Of a stretch of 64,000 nt of DNA, positions 17,417 through 26,684 are shown piece after piece. The position numbers and the translations under genes were made by a program. The stretch is from Cyclobacteriaceae bacterium. GTDB lineage: Bacteria > Bacteroidota > Bacteroidia > Cytophagales > Cyclobacteriaceae. The stretch lies in assembly GCA_019638395.1 (NCBI GenBank), contig JAHBTX010000001.1:248001-312000 (forward strand), in the 5' to 3' direction. A model generated the notes under the pieces. The model was given only the letters and a program-made list of their open reading frames with translations. It did not search any database and was not told where the DNA came from. How positions within the stretch are numbered: the stretch's first letter is position 1; each line of letters starts with the position of its first letter.

Positions 17417-18223
17417 ATGAAACTAAATTTAAAAAAACCGTTGTGTGTATTTGATCTTGAAACAACGGGGGTAACTATATCGCGCGATCGTATTATCGAA
17501 ATCGCAGTTATAAAAGTAATGCCATCTGGCGAAGTGATTGAAAAGAGTAACCTCGTTAATCCTACCATTCCCATTCTCCCGGAATCAACGGCCATTCATG
17601 GCATCAGCAATAACGATGTTAAGGACAAGCCCACATTTAAAGAACTGGCTAAAGATTATGCCCGATTTTTTGAGGGTGCCGATCTGGGTGGCTTTAACAT
17701 CCTCAAGTTTGATGTGCCCATGCTGGTGGAAGAGTTTTTACGAGCCGATGTGGAGTTTGATTATTCGCGCAAGCGTATAATTGATGCTCAGAAAATCTAC
17801 CACCTGATGGAGAAGCGTAACCTGGCTGCGGCATTAAAGTTCTATTGTAATAAAGACCTAACCCATGCACACTCGGCCGCAGCCGATACGCAAGCAACTT
17901 TAGATGTATTAATGGCACAAGTAGAACGCTATGAAAACCAACCCGTAACAGACGGCTTGGGCAAGCCTATCGGTACAATTCAAAACGACATGGAAATACT
18001 GCATCAACTTACAACTACTGATATGGTTGATCTGGCTGGTCGTATGATACGCAACGAAAAAGGAGAAGTGATTTTTAATTTTGGAAAACATAAAGGCAAA
18101 ACAGTAACCCAGGTGCTAAAAGATGAACCATCTTTCTACGATTGGATGATGAATGGTGATTTTGCACTGGATACTAAACGGAGACTTACGGAGATTAAGT
18201 TGAGCGGTTTAAAAACAAGATAG
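17417..18223 (+). CDS. DnaQ-like 3'-5' exonuclease with C-terminal DUF3820-like domain
   Basis: A 268-residue DEDDh exonuclease. Exo I is FDLETTG (Asp13, Glu15), Exo II is in FNILKFDVPML and Exo III is HSAAADTQATLDVL, with the proton-abstracting His. The C-terminal ~60 residues (IFNFGKHKGKTVTQVLKDEP) match the small DUF3820-type domain also found in exonuclease-X-like proteins. It may act in DNA repair or in proofreading as a separate epsilon-like subunit; the sequence does not decide. Start ATG lies 6 bases after the upstream stop. Confidence 0.9.
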   Translation: MKLNLKKPLCVFDLETTGVTISRDRIIEIAVIKVMPSGEVIEKSNLVNPTIPILPESTAIHGISNNDVKDKPTFKELAKDYARFFEGADLGGFNILKFDVPMLVEEFLRADVEFDYSRKRIIDAQKIYHLMEKRNLAAALKFYCNKDLTHAHSAAADTQATLDVLMAQVERYENQPVTDGLGKPIGTIQNDMEILHQLTTTDMVDLAGRMIRNEKGEVIFNFGKHKGKTVTQVLKDEPSFYDWMMNGDFALDTKRRLTEIKLSGLKTR

Positions 18224-18409
18224 GTTCAACTTCAACTATTTTATGTAGCAGAACTTACCAATTATTGCTTTTATGGCAGAGTGCTTAATAAGGATATGAA
18301 TTTTACAGAACACCTGATAACCTGGACTTATTTGTGGTCAGATAGTATCGGCTTTAATCTTAGTGGTACCAATTACTTTTTTTCTGTGTAAGTTAATTTT
18401 TGTGAAATA
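18224..18409. other. Intergenic region between exonuclease and membrane protein genes
   Basis: AT-rich stretch of 186 bases with no open frame of note, no palindrome longer than about 6 bp and no T-tract hairpin. It probably contains the promoter of the next gene, but no convincing -7/-33 pair could be picked. Confidence 0.3.
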
Positions 18410-20281
18410 ATGGGCGAACTGCTCGATCTAATACTTGATTTTGAGAAAAAACTACTTTCTCTTATTAAAGACCTGGCTATTCAACCTGGTAAAGTTGTAG
18501 ATTCAATTGTATGCAAAGACAAACTCTATCTAAGTGCTTTTAAGTTTTATACGCTCGCTACATCAGCATGGATTCTCCTTTTTCAGCTAGGCAATAGCTA
18601 CTTTGATTTTTTCAGCAGCGAGATTCAACTTCCTGATAGATTGATAAAATTTCTTCAAAGTGAACAGGATTTCGCTTTTTTAATTGCGCCTTTTGCCGGA
18701 TTAATAGAGTTTTTTATACCATTTGCTATTGTTAATTGGTTATTATTTAGAAAAAGGGAATTATCATGGTTAAATCACATAACATTAAACATTTATATAG
18801 CAGGTTTTCTCTTGCTTTACGCACTTCCCTGGTTTCTTATACTTTACATAGTAGGTAATTTTACTTCTTTTGATGGAGACCTACTTAACATTATTGCTTA
18901 CGCTACAATTATTATTACCCCGATGGTGTACTACTGTTGGGTTTATGTAAAGGTTTTTGGACGAAAGAAGTTTTTATCGTTTGTAAAACCGCTATTCACG
19001 ATTATTCTAATTGCCTATCTCTCTATTTCGTTATTTTTAACCAAATCTTTTCACGAGCTTCTGCATAGAAAAATATTTTATGGTAAGTATGCTCAATTCA
19101 ATCTTGTTCCTACTGAAAACCATAGCATTTATACATACAATTTGCTGGATTCTACCGTTTATGAAACCCCGGACAATAATCATTTCGCTGCCGACCTTAC
19201 AAATTCAACTACGAATAATGCCAATGCGTTTGTACTGGCTAACTATGATCGCCACCTGCTGCAGTACCGGTATAACTTAACTTTACTTACTTCTCATTCA
19301 AAAAAAACTATTCCGCTTCATTCCAGGAGCTTTCGTGAATTACAATTCTTTTCCGTAAGCCAAGTAGATTCCAGTAAGTTTATAGTACTGCACAATAATC
19401 TTTCAACAATATATAGCGATACACTAAGACTAGTAGTGGTTGATACATCAGAAGCGAAACTCAATACATTTACAGATCACCTAAGTGTTCTTTCAAATAT
19501 TATTCTGATTGATAGTACACTTATATTTTCGGGAATCTTGCGGAATAGTAGGGAACCTATTTTAGGCAAACTAAATAAAACAGCCAGCGCTATCGAGGAG
19601 TTTCACCCCCTGGCAGGTAAAAAAGATTATTACATTAACCTGATTAAACCTGGCCACGCTACTAGCCTTCAATGGCTAATGTCGCACGATGATCATGGAA
19701 AGTTAAAGGAGATTACCTGGATGCAAGGTAACATAACAGAAAGTGGTCTTCGGCAAATGGGTGAAATAAGTTTATTTAAAAATGAATTCAGCCCAACCCG
19801 AAACTTTTATAATGGGTTTCTTCATAACAGTAAGCTATCCAACCTGAATGATTCTACTTCAATTGCAGCCTTTCAGATTATGACAGATTCAAGTTTTGCA
19901 ATCAGCCTAACCAGAATTAACTCTATACAAACGAAAACTGACTGGAACTCTATTATATCAATCCCGGTTGACTTTTCTTTTAACGATGAACTTATTGCGG
20001 ATTCGTCTTATGTGTACTTACTTGGACGTGCTGCTTCTGTTTTCCATAAAGACTTATCCATGGATTATTACCAACTTCCTTATATTGTAAAGGTCAACAA
20101 ACAAACGGGGAAACCGGAAGCAATTCATATTTTAGAAATGGAGAAAGAATGGAGCGGATATTATCTTCCAAACCTTGAATCGATTTATACAATGCCTTCA
20201 ACTGTTTATCAAGATCAACAGTGTATTTATTGGGTACTAGGCGGTAGGCATTATTATAAAATTTACAAATCAAAATTGTAA
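18410..20281 (+). CDS. Membrane protein with large C-terminal domain, unknown function
   Basis: A 623-residue protein not recognised by function. The first ~60 residues are an amphipathic, charged segment, then about six hydrophobic segments occupy residues ~40-215 (for example VNWLLFRK loops between them), somewhat like DUF3667/Yip1-type membrane proteins. The remaining ~400 residues are hydrophilic, rich in Ser, Thr, Asn and Asp, with repeated short beta-strand patterns (for example LLTSHSKKTIPLHSR), suggesting a beta-propeller-like domain outside the membrane. It ends 7 bases before the Gfo/Idh/MocA gene, so it may be cotranscribed. The region is more AT-rich than its neighbours. Confidence 0.6.
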   Translation: MGELLDLILDFEKKLLSLIKDLAIQPGKVVDSIVCKDKLYLSAFKFYTLATSAWILLFQLGNSYFDFFSSEIQLPDRLIKFLQSEQDFAFLIAPFAGLIEFFIPFAIVNWLLFRKRELSWLNHITLNIYIAGFLLLYALPWFLILYIVGNFTSFDGDLLNIIAYATIIITPMVYYCWVYVKVFGRKKFLSFVKPLFTIILIAYLSISLFLTKSFHELLHRKIFYGKYAQFNLVPTENHSIYTYNLLDSTVYETPDNNHFAADLTNSTTNNANAFVLANYDRHLLQYRYNLTLLTSHSKKTIPLHSRSFRELQFFSVSQVDSSKFIVLHNNLSTIYSDTLRLVVVDTSEAKLNTFTDHLSVLSNIILIDSTLIFSGILRNSREPILGKLNKTASAIEEFHPLAGKKDYYINLIKPGHATSLQWLMSHDDHGKLKEITWMQGNITESGLRQMGEISLFKNEFSPTRNFYNGFLHNSKLSNLNDSTSIAAFQIMTDSSFAISLTRINSIQTKTDWNSIISIPVDFSFNDELIADSSYVYLLGRAASVFHKDLSMDYYQLPYIVKVNKQTGKPEAIHILEMEKEWSGYYLPNLESIYTMPSTVYQDQQCIYWVLGGRHYYKIYKSKL

Positions 20282-20288
20282 TACTGCT

Positions 20289-21647
20289 ATGAGTCAACTA
20301 AGTCGCAGACAGTTTCTAAAAAATGCATCGGCTACCCTTGCATTCAGTGCATTTGCATCGCAAACGTTTAGTTTCTTCGAACAGAAAAACTGGCGCGTAG
20401 CTTTAATTGGTACAGGTTGGTATGGCAAAAGTGATTTATTCAAACTGATACAAGTTGCACCGGTTAATGTAGTGGGTTTATGCGATGTAGATAAACGATT
20501 ACTTACCGAAGCCGGGCACTTAGTAAGTGAACGCCAGAAGTCCGGTAAAGTGCCGGAGTTGTTTAATGATTACACGAAACTACTCAGCGCTCAAAAACCC
20601 GACATCGTTTTAATTGGCTCACCCGATCATTGGCATGCCTTGCAGGCTATTGACGCCATGAAAGCCGGAGCACATGTGTATGTGCAAAAACCAATTAGTG
20701 TTGATGTAATGGAAGGCGAGGCTATGGTGGCAGCTGCCCGTAAATACAAACGCACAGTGCAAGTGGGTTTGCAGCGCAGAAGTACACCACACTTGATAGA
20801 CGCAAAGAAAAATATTATTGAAGCTGGGTTGCTGGGCAAAATCTCGCACGTAGAAATGTTTTGTTATTACCACATGCGCAACAACAGCAACCCACCTTTG
20901 CAGCAAGTGCCTGACTTTTTAGATTATGAACGCTGGACTGGCCCGGCCCCGCTTCGGCCTTACGATAACTTACCCCATCGCGGCTGGTGGCGTGCCTTTA
21001 TGGAATATGGTAACGGAATAGTAGGTGATATGTGTGTGCACATGTTAGACTGTGTGCGGTGGATGCTTGGGCTCGGTTGGCCAGTACGTATTTCTTCCTC
21101 CGGAGGAATCTATGTTCAGAAGCAAGGTAAGTCGAACATAAGCGATACGCAATCGGCCATTTTTGAATTTGAAAACCTAACGGCTACCTGGCAACATCGT
21201 ACCTGGGGTGCACCTGTTGATGCCGCCTATCCCTGGGGTTTTAAAATCTATGGCGATAAAGGTGTATTAAGTGGGAGCCCCATGAGTTATGATTTTGTGC
21301 CGATGGGCGATGGCAAGAAAATTCACATGGATGCTGTTTATGAACGCGAAAAATACCCGGAAGATTTAAAAGAAAAAGATATTGAATTACATACAGCTGC
21401 TGCTACCCGTGGCCAGATGTTGAATTTTCTATCGGGTATTCAATCCGGAAACAAACCGGTAGCCGATATTGAAGAAGGTCATATCTCCACAGCAAGTTGT
21501 ATTTTAGCAAACCTGGCAATGAAAACAGGTCGCACATTACAATATGATCCTAAAACAAAAACGGTATTGAACGATGCGGAAGCAACTGCTTTATTGACTC
21601 GATCCTATCGGCAAGGTTATACCCATCCACACCCTGATAGGATTTAG
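20289..21647 (+). CDS. Gfo/Idh/MocA family oxidoreductase, TAT-exported
   Basis: A 452-residue NAD(P)-dependent oxidoreductase. It opens with a twin-arginine signal (SRRQFLKNASATLAFSAFAS), so the folded, cofactor-loaded enzyme is sent to the periplasm. The Rossmann fold follows (RVALIGTGWYGK) with the family motif QKPISVDVMEGE (the EKP-type Lys is present as QKP). The C-terminal substrate domain has GNGIVGDMCVHMLDCVRW. TAT-type members in Bacteroidota act on sugars or sugar acids; the substrate here is unknown. Confidence 0.88.
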   Translation: MSQLSRRQFLKNASATLAFSAFASQTFSFFEQKNWRVALIGTGWYGKSDLFKLIQVAPVNVVGLCDVDKRLLTEAGHLVSERQKSGKVPELFNDYTKLLSAQKPDIVLIGSPDHWHALQAIDAMKAGAHVYVQKPISVDVMEGEAMVAAARKYKRTVQVGLQRRSTPHLIDAKKNIIEAGLLGKISHVEMFCYYHMRNNSNPPLQQVPDFLDYERWTGPAPLRPYDNLPHRGWWRAFMEYGNGIVGDMCVHMLDCVRWMLGLGWPVRISSSGGIYVQKQGKSNISDTQSAIFEFENLTATWQHRTWGAPVDAAYPWGFKIYGDKGVLSGSPMSYDFVPMGDGKKIHMDAVYEREKYPEDLKEKDIELHTAAATRGQMLNFLSGIQSGNKPVADIEEGHISTASCILANLAMKTGRTLQYDPKTKTVLNDAEATALLTRSYRQGYTHPHPDRI

Positions 21648-21728
21648 TACATTCATAAATTGATAGTTTGCAAATGTGAAATTGACACTACTTTTGGTTG
21701 TCAATTGGTTTATTGTAAACTGCTTATT

Positions 21729-22517
21729 TTAAATTTCCTTCCAGGTATGATCGGCCAACAGGCTTACAGCCGCTATAAAAGTTTTGTAGGGTTTACTTCT
21801 TCCCCACTCTTTCGGCCCAATCAGCGAAAGTAAATGCGAGCCATCTTCTTTCTCATATAGATAATAGGTTTGCCCGATTACGGGAGCAAATCCCAACTGC
21901 GCCTCGTAAATCAACATCGAAAGCTCTTTGCGCTTTTGAATTTCTTTAGCCTGAATAGCCAGCAACTCAATCTGTTGCCGGATTTGCGTAAGCTGCATGT
22001 TGGTTTGCTCTTCCATAGCCGATAAAGCCTGATGCCGAATTACACCAGCCTCATTCGGTTTAATCACTGCTCCCGAAACTGAAGCCGAATACGGTAACAC
22101 ACTTAACTGCTTGTGGTAAATCTCTTCGTTGGTAAACTTTTCACCTTGTTCGTTATAATGATGATGTACAACCTTTAAGTAACCCTTGGGTGTTATTTCA
22201 TGTACTACCTTTAGCACCGGCTGGCTGTTCCTGGCAAACTCAACTATCAGTATCAATTGACTTTCAAATGTTGCCTTAACGGCATCACCCAAAGCAGCAT
22301 CTTCAAACTCATTCCACGCGCCATCAGGCGTGATTGAAAATTGCGAGGTAAAGGCCTGATCTTCCAAACTTACCCAATTCATACTGATGGTAAGTTCTTT
22401 ACCTGTACCGCCAAGTTCGATTCTATAAATACCCGACTTTGGTCTATTACCAAACTCGTACGTTCCTTTTTCAGGAAAGAGTTGCCATGAGGCCAAAAAA
22501 TTATAAGCATCAACCAT
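21729..22517 (-). CDS. DUF2452 domain protein
   Basis: A 262-residue cytoplasmic protein. The C-terminal part, with a coiled segment (EEQTNMQLTQIRQQIELLAI), then YYLYEKEDG and SLIGPKEWG up to AAVSLLADHTW, matches the DUF2452 family of Bacteroidota. The N-terminal ~130 residues form a beta-rich domain without recognised relatives. The function is unknown. It is 54 bases downstream of the M48 peptidase gene in the same direction and may share its transcript. Confidence 0.75.
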   Translation of the reverse strand: MVDAYNFLASWQLFPEKGTYEFGNRPKSGIYRIELGGTGKELTISMNWVSLEDQAFTSQFSITPDGAWNEFEDAALGDAVKATFESQLILIVEFARNSQPVLKVVHEITPKGYLKVVHHHYNEQGEKFTNEEIYHKQLSVLPYSASVSGAVIKPNEAGVIRHQALSAMEEQTNMQLTQIRQQIELLAIQAKEIQKRKELSMLIYEAQLGFAPVIGQTYYLYEKEDGSHLLSLIGPKEWGRSKPYKTFIAAVSLLADHTWKEI

Positions 22518-22571
22518 ACTTGGAAAGCTGTAATAACGCTTTCGCGGATGAGTAGTTCAGCGCAATAAACC

Positions 22572-23369
22572 TTATTTCTTATAATACTGCATGGCTTCCG
22601 GAATCCAGCCTTCCAGATCTTTGATGCGGGTTTCGTGCGATGGGTGTGTGGATAAAAATTCAGGTGGTTGCTGGCCACCGCTAAGGGTTGCCATACGCTC
22701 CCAAAATTTGGGTGCCGATGATGGATCATAACCTGCCATCGCCATAAAAATCAAACCCATGTGGTCAGCTTCCGATTCATGACTTCGCGAAAACTTAAGC
22801 ATGCCTACATTGGTACCCATACCCACTGCTTGCATAAAAATCTGTTGTGTTAAAGTAGGGTTTTGTCCCATAGCCACCCCAATTGTGCTCAAACCAAATT
22901 CAGCAATCAACCCCTGGCTCATGCGTTCGCGACCATGATTAGCAATAGCATGCGCTACCTCATGGCCCATTACTACCGCAATACCTTCTTCATCTTTACA
23001 GATAGGAAGAATGGCCGTGTAAAACGCCACTTTACCACCTGGCATACACCATGCGTTTACTGTTTGGTCATCTTTAATCAGATTAAATTCCCATGCAAAA
23101 CCTGCTAATTGATCGCTCATACCTTTATCGGCCATGTATTGTTCTACGGCCTTCTGAATCTTTACACCTACCTTTTTAACAAGTTGAGTTTGTTGCTGGT
23201 CGGTTGAGAGAGGCCCGGTTTTAATTACCTCGGCATATTGTTGCGCAGCCATCTGGTTTATCTCCGCACTGGAAACAAGACTCAGTTGCTTACGGCCTGT
23301 TACCGGTACGGTAGCACACGCATACAACAACGCAAACAAAAACACTAACGATGTAACTTTCTTAAACAT
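22572..23369 (-). CDS. M48 family metalloprotease, lipoprotein
   Basis: A 265-residue zinc peptidase of the HtpX/Ste24 (LoiP/BepA-like) group. It has a lipoprotein signal (MFKKVTSLVFLFALLYAC) and the zinc motif HEVAH (~140-144), with a third ligand in the SRSHESEADHMGL segment. Family members degrade or help fold outer-membrane proteins in the periplasm. The ATG at 23369 is chosen because it begins the signal sequence; a further start at 23387 adds six residues. Confidence 0.92.
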   Translation of the reverse strand: MFKKVTSLVFLFALLYACATVPVTGRKQLSLVSSAEINQMAAQQYAEVIKTGPLSTDQQQTQLVKKVGVKIQKAVEQYMADKGMSDQLAGFAWEFNLIKDDQTVNAWCMPGGKVAFYTAILPICKDEEGIAVVMGHEVAHAIANHGRERMSQGLIAEFGLSTIGVAMGQNPTLTQQIFMQAVGMGTNVGMLKFSRSHESEADHMGLIFMAMAGYDPSSAPKFWERMATLSGGQQPPEFLSTHPSHETRIKDLEGWIPEAMQYYKK

Positions 23370-23490
23370 AAAAATCAGGTTTACCACAAATGTAAATGCC
23401 TTCGGTGTAATTATTCAAAAATCCCACTAAAATTGACTGATTCCACTGCTAATGTTCCTAAATTTACAATTGAATTAACCGGCCTTAAAC

Positions 23491-24105
23491 ATGAGAATAT
23501 TCGCCATCGGCAGAAACTATGCAGAACATATTCAGGAACTAAACAACGAGCGCCCTGCCGAACCGGTTATTTTCACCAAACCCGATACCGCTATCATTCG
23601 CAACAACGGCCCTTTTTATTTGCCCGATTTCTCGAACGATATTCACCACGAGGTGGAGTTGATATTACGCATTAGTAAAGAAGGTAAAAACATTGAAGAA
23701 CAATTTGCACATAAATACTACGATGCCATTGGCGTAGGTATTGATTTTACTGCACGCGATATTCAGCAAAAACTGAAAGAGAAAGGTTTACCTTGGGATA
23801 TTGCCAAAGGTTTTAATGGCTCCGCTCCCATCTCTGATAAATTTATTCCAGTGAGTGAATTTAAAGATCTGGCAAACATTAATTTTAAATTAGAAGTAGA
23901 TGGAAAACTGAAGCAACAAGGCAATACCAGCCTGTTACTTTTTCCGTTTGCTTATATAATCTCCTACCTATCGAAATTTTTTACATTACGCACGGGCGAT
24001 TTGATTTTTACCGGTACACCCAAAGGGGTCGGGCCTGTTGCAATAGGAAATAAACTGAGTGCCTACATTGAAGATGAGAAACTTTTGGAATTCGAAGTTA
24101 AGTAG
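23491..24105 (+). CDS. Fumarylacetoacetate hydrolase family protein
   Basis: A 204-residue FAH-fold enzyme (YcgM/FahD1-like). Metal-binding acidic residues are visible in HHEVELILRI and in VGIDFTARDIQ, and the closing motif is GDLIFTGTPKGVGPV. Such small members act as oxaloacetate decarboxylase or acylpyruvate hydrolase. It overlaps the following M23 gene by 32 bases, so the two are probably coupled, though they share no evident pathway. Confidence 0.88.
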   Translation: MRIFAIGRNYAEHIQELNNERPAEPVIFTKPDTAIIRNNGPFYLPDFSNDIHHEVELILRISKEGKNIEEQFAHKYYDAIGVGIDFTARDIQQKLKEKGLPWDIAKGFNGSAPISDKFIPVSEFKDLANINFKLEVDGKLKQQGNTSLLLFPFAYIISYLSKFFTLRTGDLIFTGTPKGVGPVAIGNKLSAYIEDEKLLEFEVK

Positions 24106-25990
24106 TGTTGTTTTTTTAATTGGTGCCGCACTTGCTCCTGCGCAGGCGCAATTTAGGTTAGATAATCCTATGCCTGCCCGTAAGGGAACTTACCTCTTTC
24201 CGATTAAGCCGGGTAACACGGCTATTATTACCGGTACAATGGGCGAACTCCGGAATACACACTTTCATGCAGGCCTTGATATTGATACCCCCGGAATTGG
24301 GGTACCGGTTTTAGCAGCCGAATCAGGTTATATCGCACGGGCAACTGCAACTACCGGTGGCTATGGCAATGTGTTGTATGTAACCCACCCCGATGGCAAC
24401 ACTACCGTGTATGCACACCTGGAAGAATTTAAAGGTGCAGTTGGCGATTTTATTCGTAAAGAAAGATACAAGCGTAAAGTTTCGGAGATAGACCTTGAGT
24501 TTACACCCAATCAGTTTCCAGTAACCAAAGGCGACCTGTTGGCATTATCGGGTAATACGGGCGGCTCCGGAGGTCCGCACCTGCATTTTGAAGTGCGCGA
24601 TCAGAACAACGATGCCATAAACCCGTTGAGTTATGAATTTGCCGAAGTGAAAGATAACCTTGCTCCTTTGGTATTTAAGATTGCTTTAAAAACATTAGAT
24701 GCCAACGCGCGCATCAACGATCAGTTTGGAAGGTTTGAGTTTTCTGTGGTGAAAAATGGCAATTCTTATTCGCTGCTGCACCCCATTCTGGCTAATGGTT
24801 CTATAGGTGTAGAAGTACTGGCCCACGATAAAATGGAGAACAGCCGCTTTCGGTATGGTATCAATTACATCAATTTATTGGTCGATAGCCAACAAGTCTT
24901 TCAGCAGGTTATTGATAAGGTTAACTTTGGGAACACCCGCCAGATTCTTACTCTGATGGATTACAAAAGCCTGGAGTTGAATGGCAATCGTTTTAACAAA
25001 CTATATGTGGACGATGGTAACCGACTTGACTATTATGGTGGCGCAATTACGAAGCAAGGTATTACTGTTACCAACGACAAAGCCGTTGAAATAAGGCTGA
25101 GAGACTACAATCAAAACGAAAGTAAGGTGCGATTCAATTTAAAATACTCACCTGCTGTATCGGAAACACCGTTATTGGCTGCGAGTGGCAAACCTTACGA
25201 AACAGAGCTAATTGAAAACACGCTAAAGGTTCAGGTTAAACAATGCACGGATTCAAAACCTGAACTTGCTGTATGGAGTTCTGGCAAGTCAACAGTGGTG
25301 GCTCCGGCCTATTCCGGAAGTAACCAGTTGGTTTATCTTGTTAACCTTAGAACCATATTGCCCGATTCCATGACCAGTTGCCAAGGAACTATTCGTTTTA
25401 ACTTTAAAGACCGCATTCCATCGGAAACAGAATACAAATATTACAGCGAACTACTCGACATAACGTTTCCGCCTCAATCGCTCTACGATACACTTTACCT
25501 GAACGTAGCCTACGATACCCTTAATCAACAAGAAATTTTTACCATTGGCGATCGTACCATACCCTTACATAAAAACATTGCGGTAACGCTAAAGCCGAAA
25601 ATGAATTACTTCCAATCGCGTAGTCTGGGGTTGTATCGGAAAGAAGGTCGTGGGTTTGTGTATGTTAACAGCGAGTGGAAAAATAACCGGTTGCGATTTA
25701 ATACACGCGACTTTGGCCAGTTTACGTTGATGCGCGATACAATTCCACCAACCATAACCAAAATTTCACTCTCATCGGCCACAGCCCGATTTAAAATCCG
25801 CGATAACCTATCGGGTATTTCGTACTTTGAAGCAAACATTAATGGCGAGTGGTTGTTAATGGTTTACGATTATAAAACTGGTATTCTTAAATCGGAAAAA
25901 CCTGAGCCCGATAAAATGCTGAAGGGAGATTTCGAATTGAAAGTAGTTGACCAGGCCGGAAACGAAGCATTGTTCAAACAAAAATTATAA
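24074..25990 (+). CDS. M23 family metallopeptidase with long C-terminal region
   Basis: A 638-residue secreted protein with signal peptide (MRNFWNSKLSSVVFLIGAAL to AQAQ). A LytM/M23 domain occupies residues ~30-190: HFHAGLDID gives the first His and Asp, and HLHFEV the last His pair, so it should cut peptidoglycan cross-bridges. The remaining ~440 residues are beta-rich, ending with an immunoglobulin-like segment (RDNLSGISYFEANINGEW). The ATG at 24074 follows a GTG at 24059; the ATG fits the signal sequence. It overlaps the FAH gene by 32 bases. Confidence 0.88.
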   Translation: MRNFWNSKLSSVVFLIGAALAPAQAQFRLDNPMPARKGTYLFPIKPGNTAIITGTMGELRNTHFHAGLDIDTPGIGVPVLAAESGYIARATATTGGYGNVLYVTHPDGNTTVYAHLEEFKGAVGDFIRKERYKRKVSEIDLEFTPNQFPVTKGDLLALSGNTGGSGGPHLHFEVRDQNNDAINPLSYEFAEVKDNLAPLVFKIALKTLDANARINDQFGRFEFSVVKNGNSYSLLHPILANGSIGVEVLAHDKMENSRFRYGINYINLLVDSQQVFQQVIDKVNFGNTRQILTLMDYKSLELNGNRFNKLYVDDGNRLDYYGGAITKQGITVTNDKAVEIRLRDYNQNESKVRFNLKYSPAVSETPLLAASGKPYETELIENTLKVQVKQCTDSKPELAVWSSGKSTVVAPAYSGSNQLVYLVNLRTILPDSMTSCQGTIRFNFKDRIPSETEYKYYSELLDITFPPQSLYDTLYLNVAYDTLNQQEIFTIGDRTIPLHKNIAVTLKPKMNYFQSRSLGLYRKEGRGFVYVNSEWKNNRLRFNTRDFGQFTLMRDTIPPTITKISLSSATARFKIRDNLSGISYFEANINGEWLLMVYDYKTGILKSEKPEPDKMLKGDFELKVVDQAGNEALFKQKL

Positions 25991-25999
25991 ATCAAAGTC

Positions 26000-26046
26000 A
26001 GGCGTCAGACGGGTCTACAGCCAAGCAAGCAGCCGTCAAGACGCCT
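26000..26046. repeat. Interrupted inverted repeat between M23 and peroxiredoxin genes
   Basis: AGGCGTC-A-GACGG pairs with CCGTC-AA-GACGCCT, giving a 12-bp stem with a small bulge around a ~20-base loop. There is no T-run, so it is not a standard terminator; it looks more like an intergenic palindromic element. Confidence 0.4.
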
Positions 26047-26067
26047 AAAATTCAAACAACCTAAAGT

Positions 26068-26610
26068 ATGGCACTAACCGTTGGCAGCACAGCACCCGAT
26101 TTTAAAACAACCGATCAGGATGGAAATGCAGTAAAGCTTTCAGACTTCAAAGGAAAAAAAGTAGTTCTTTACTTTTATCCGAAAGATCAAACACCTGGGT
26201 GTACAGCCCAAGCCTGCAGCTTACGCGATAACTACAAGGCTTTACAAAAAGCTGGTTACGAAGTGCTGGGCATAAGTTCGGACGATGAAAAATCGCACCG
26301 CAAGTTTATAGAAAAAGAAAAGCTCCCCTTCCGGCTGTTGGCTGATACCGATAAATCGGTGCACAACCTTTTCGGAACCTGGGTAGAGAAAAGTATGTAC
26401 GGTCGCAAATACATGGGTACTGCCCGTGTTACTTTTATTATCGATGAAAATGGCCTTATCTCCGAGGTAATTGAAAAGGTGGATACGCAAAATCATGCCG
26501 GGCAGATTTTGGGTACACATGCCAAAGCAGCTAAGCCAAAACCTACAAAAAAGGTTTCCAAAAAAGGATTGCGCAAGCCCGTTAAGAAAGTGGCCAAAAA
26601 GAAGAAATGA
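26068..26610 (+). CDS. Thioredoxin-dependent peroxiredoxin (Bcp/PrxQ) with lysine-rich tail
   Basis: A 180-residue thiol peroxidase that reduces hydroperoxides using thioredoxin. The catalytic motif is YPKDQTPGCTAQACSL (peroxidatic Cys near residue 46, with a second Cys five residues on, as in PrxQ). The core ends near residue 151 with DTQNHAGQIL. The last 29 residues form a basic tail (14 Lys, one Arg, no acidic residue; KPTKKVSKKG, then KPVKKVAKKKK). The phrase KPVKKV also occurs in the aconitase tail. The tail is not needed for peroxidase activity and is absent from typical Bcp proteins. Confidence 0.92.
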   Translation: MALTVGSTAPDFKTTDQDGNAVKLSDFKGKKVVLYFYPKDQTPGCTAQACSLRDNYKALQKAGYEVLGISSDDEKSHRKFIEKEKLPFRLLADTDKSVHNLFGTWVEKSMYGRKYMGTARVTFIIDENGLISEVIEKVDTQNHAGQILGTHAKAAKPKPTKKVSKKGLRKPVKKVAKKKK

Positions 26611-26684
26611 TTTTCTAAGATTGAAGCCGAATAAGGTTTTATAATCCTGTCATCTGGTTTATCTTCGGGCAAAATTTTATTTTC

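Noticed and set aside
25991..26067. Terminator for the M23 gene in the inverted repeat
   Set aside because: The stem is not followed by a T-run; listed as an inverted repeat.
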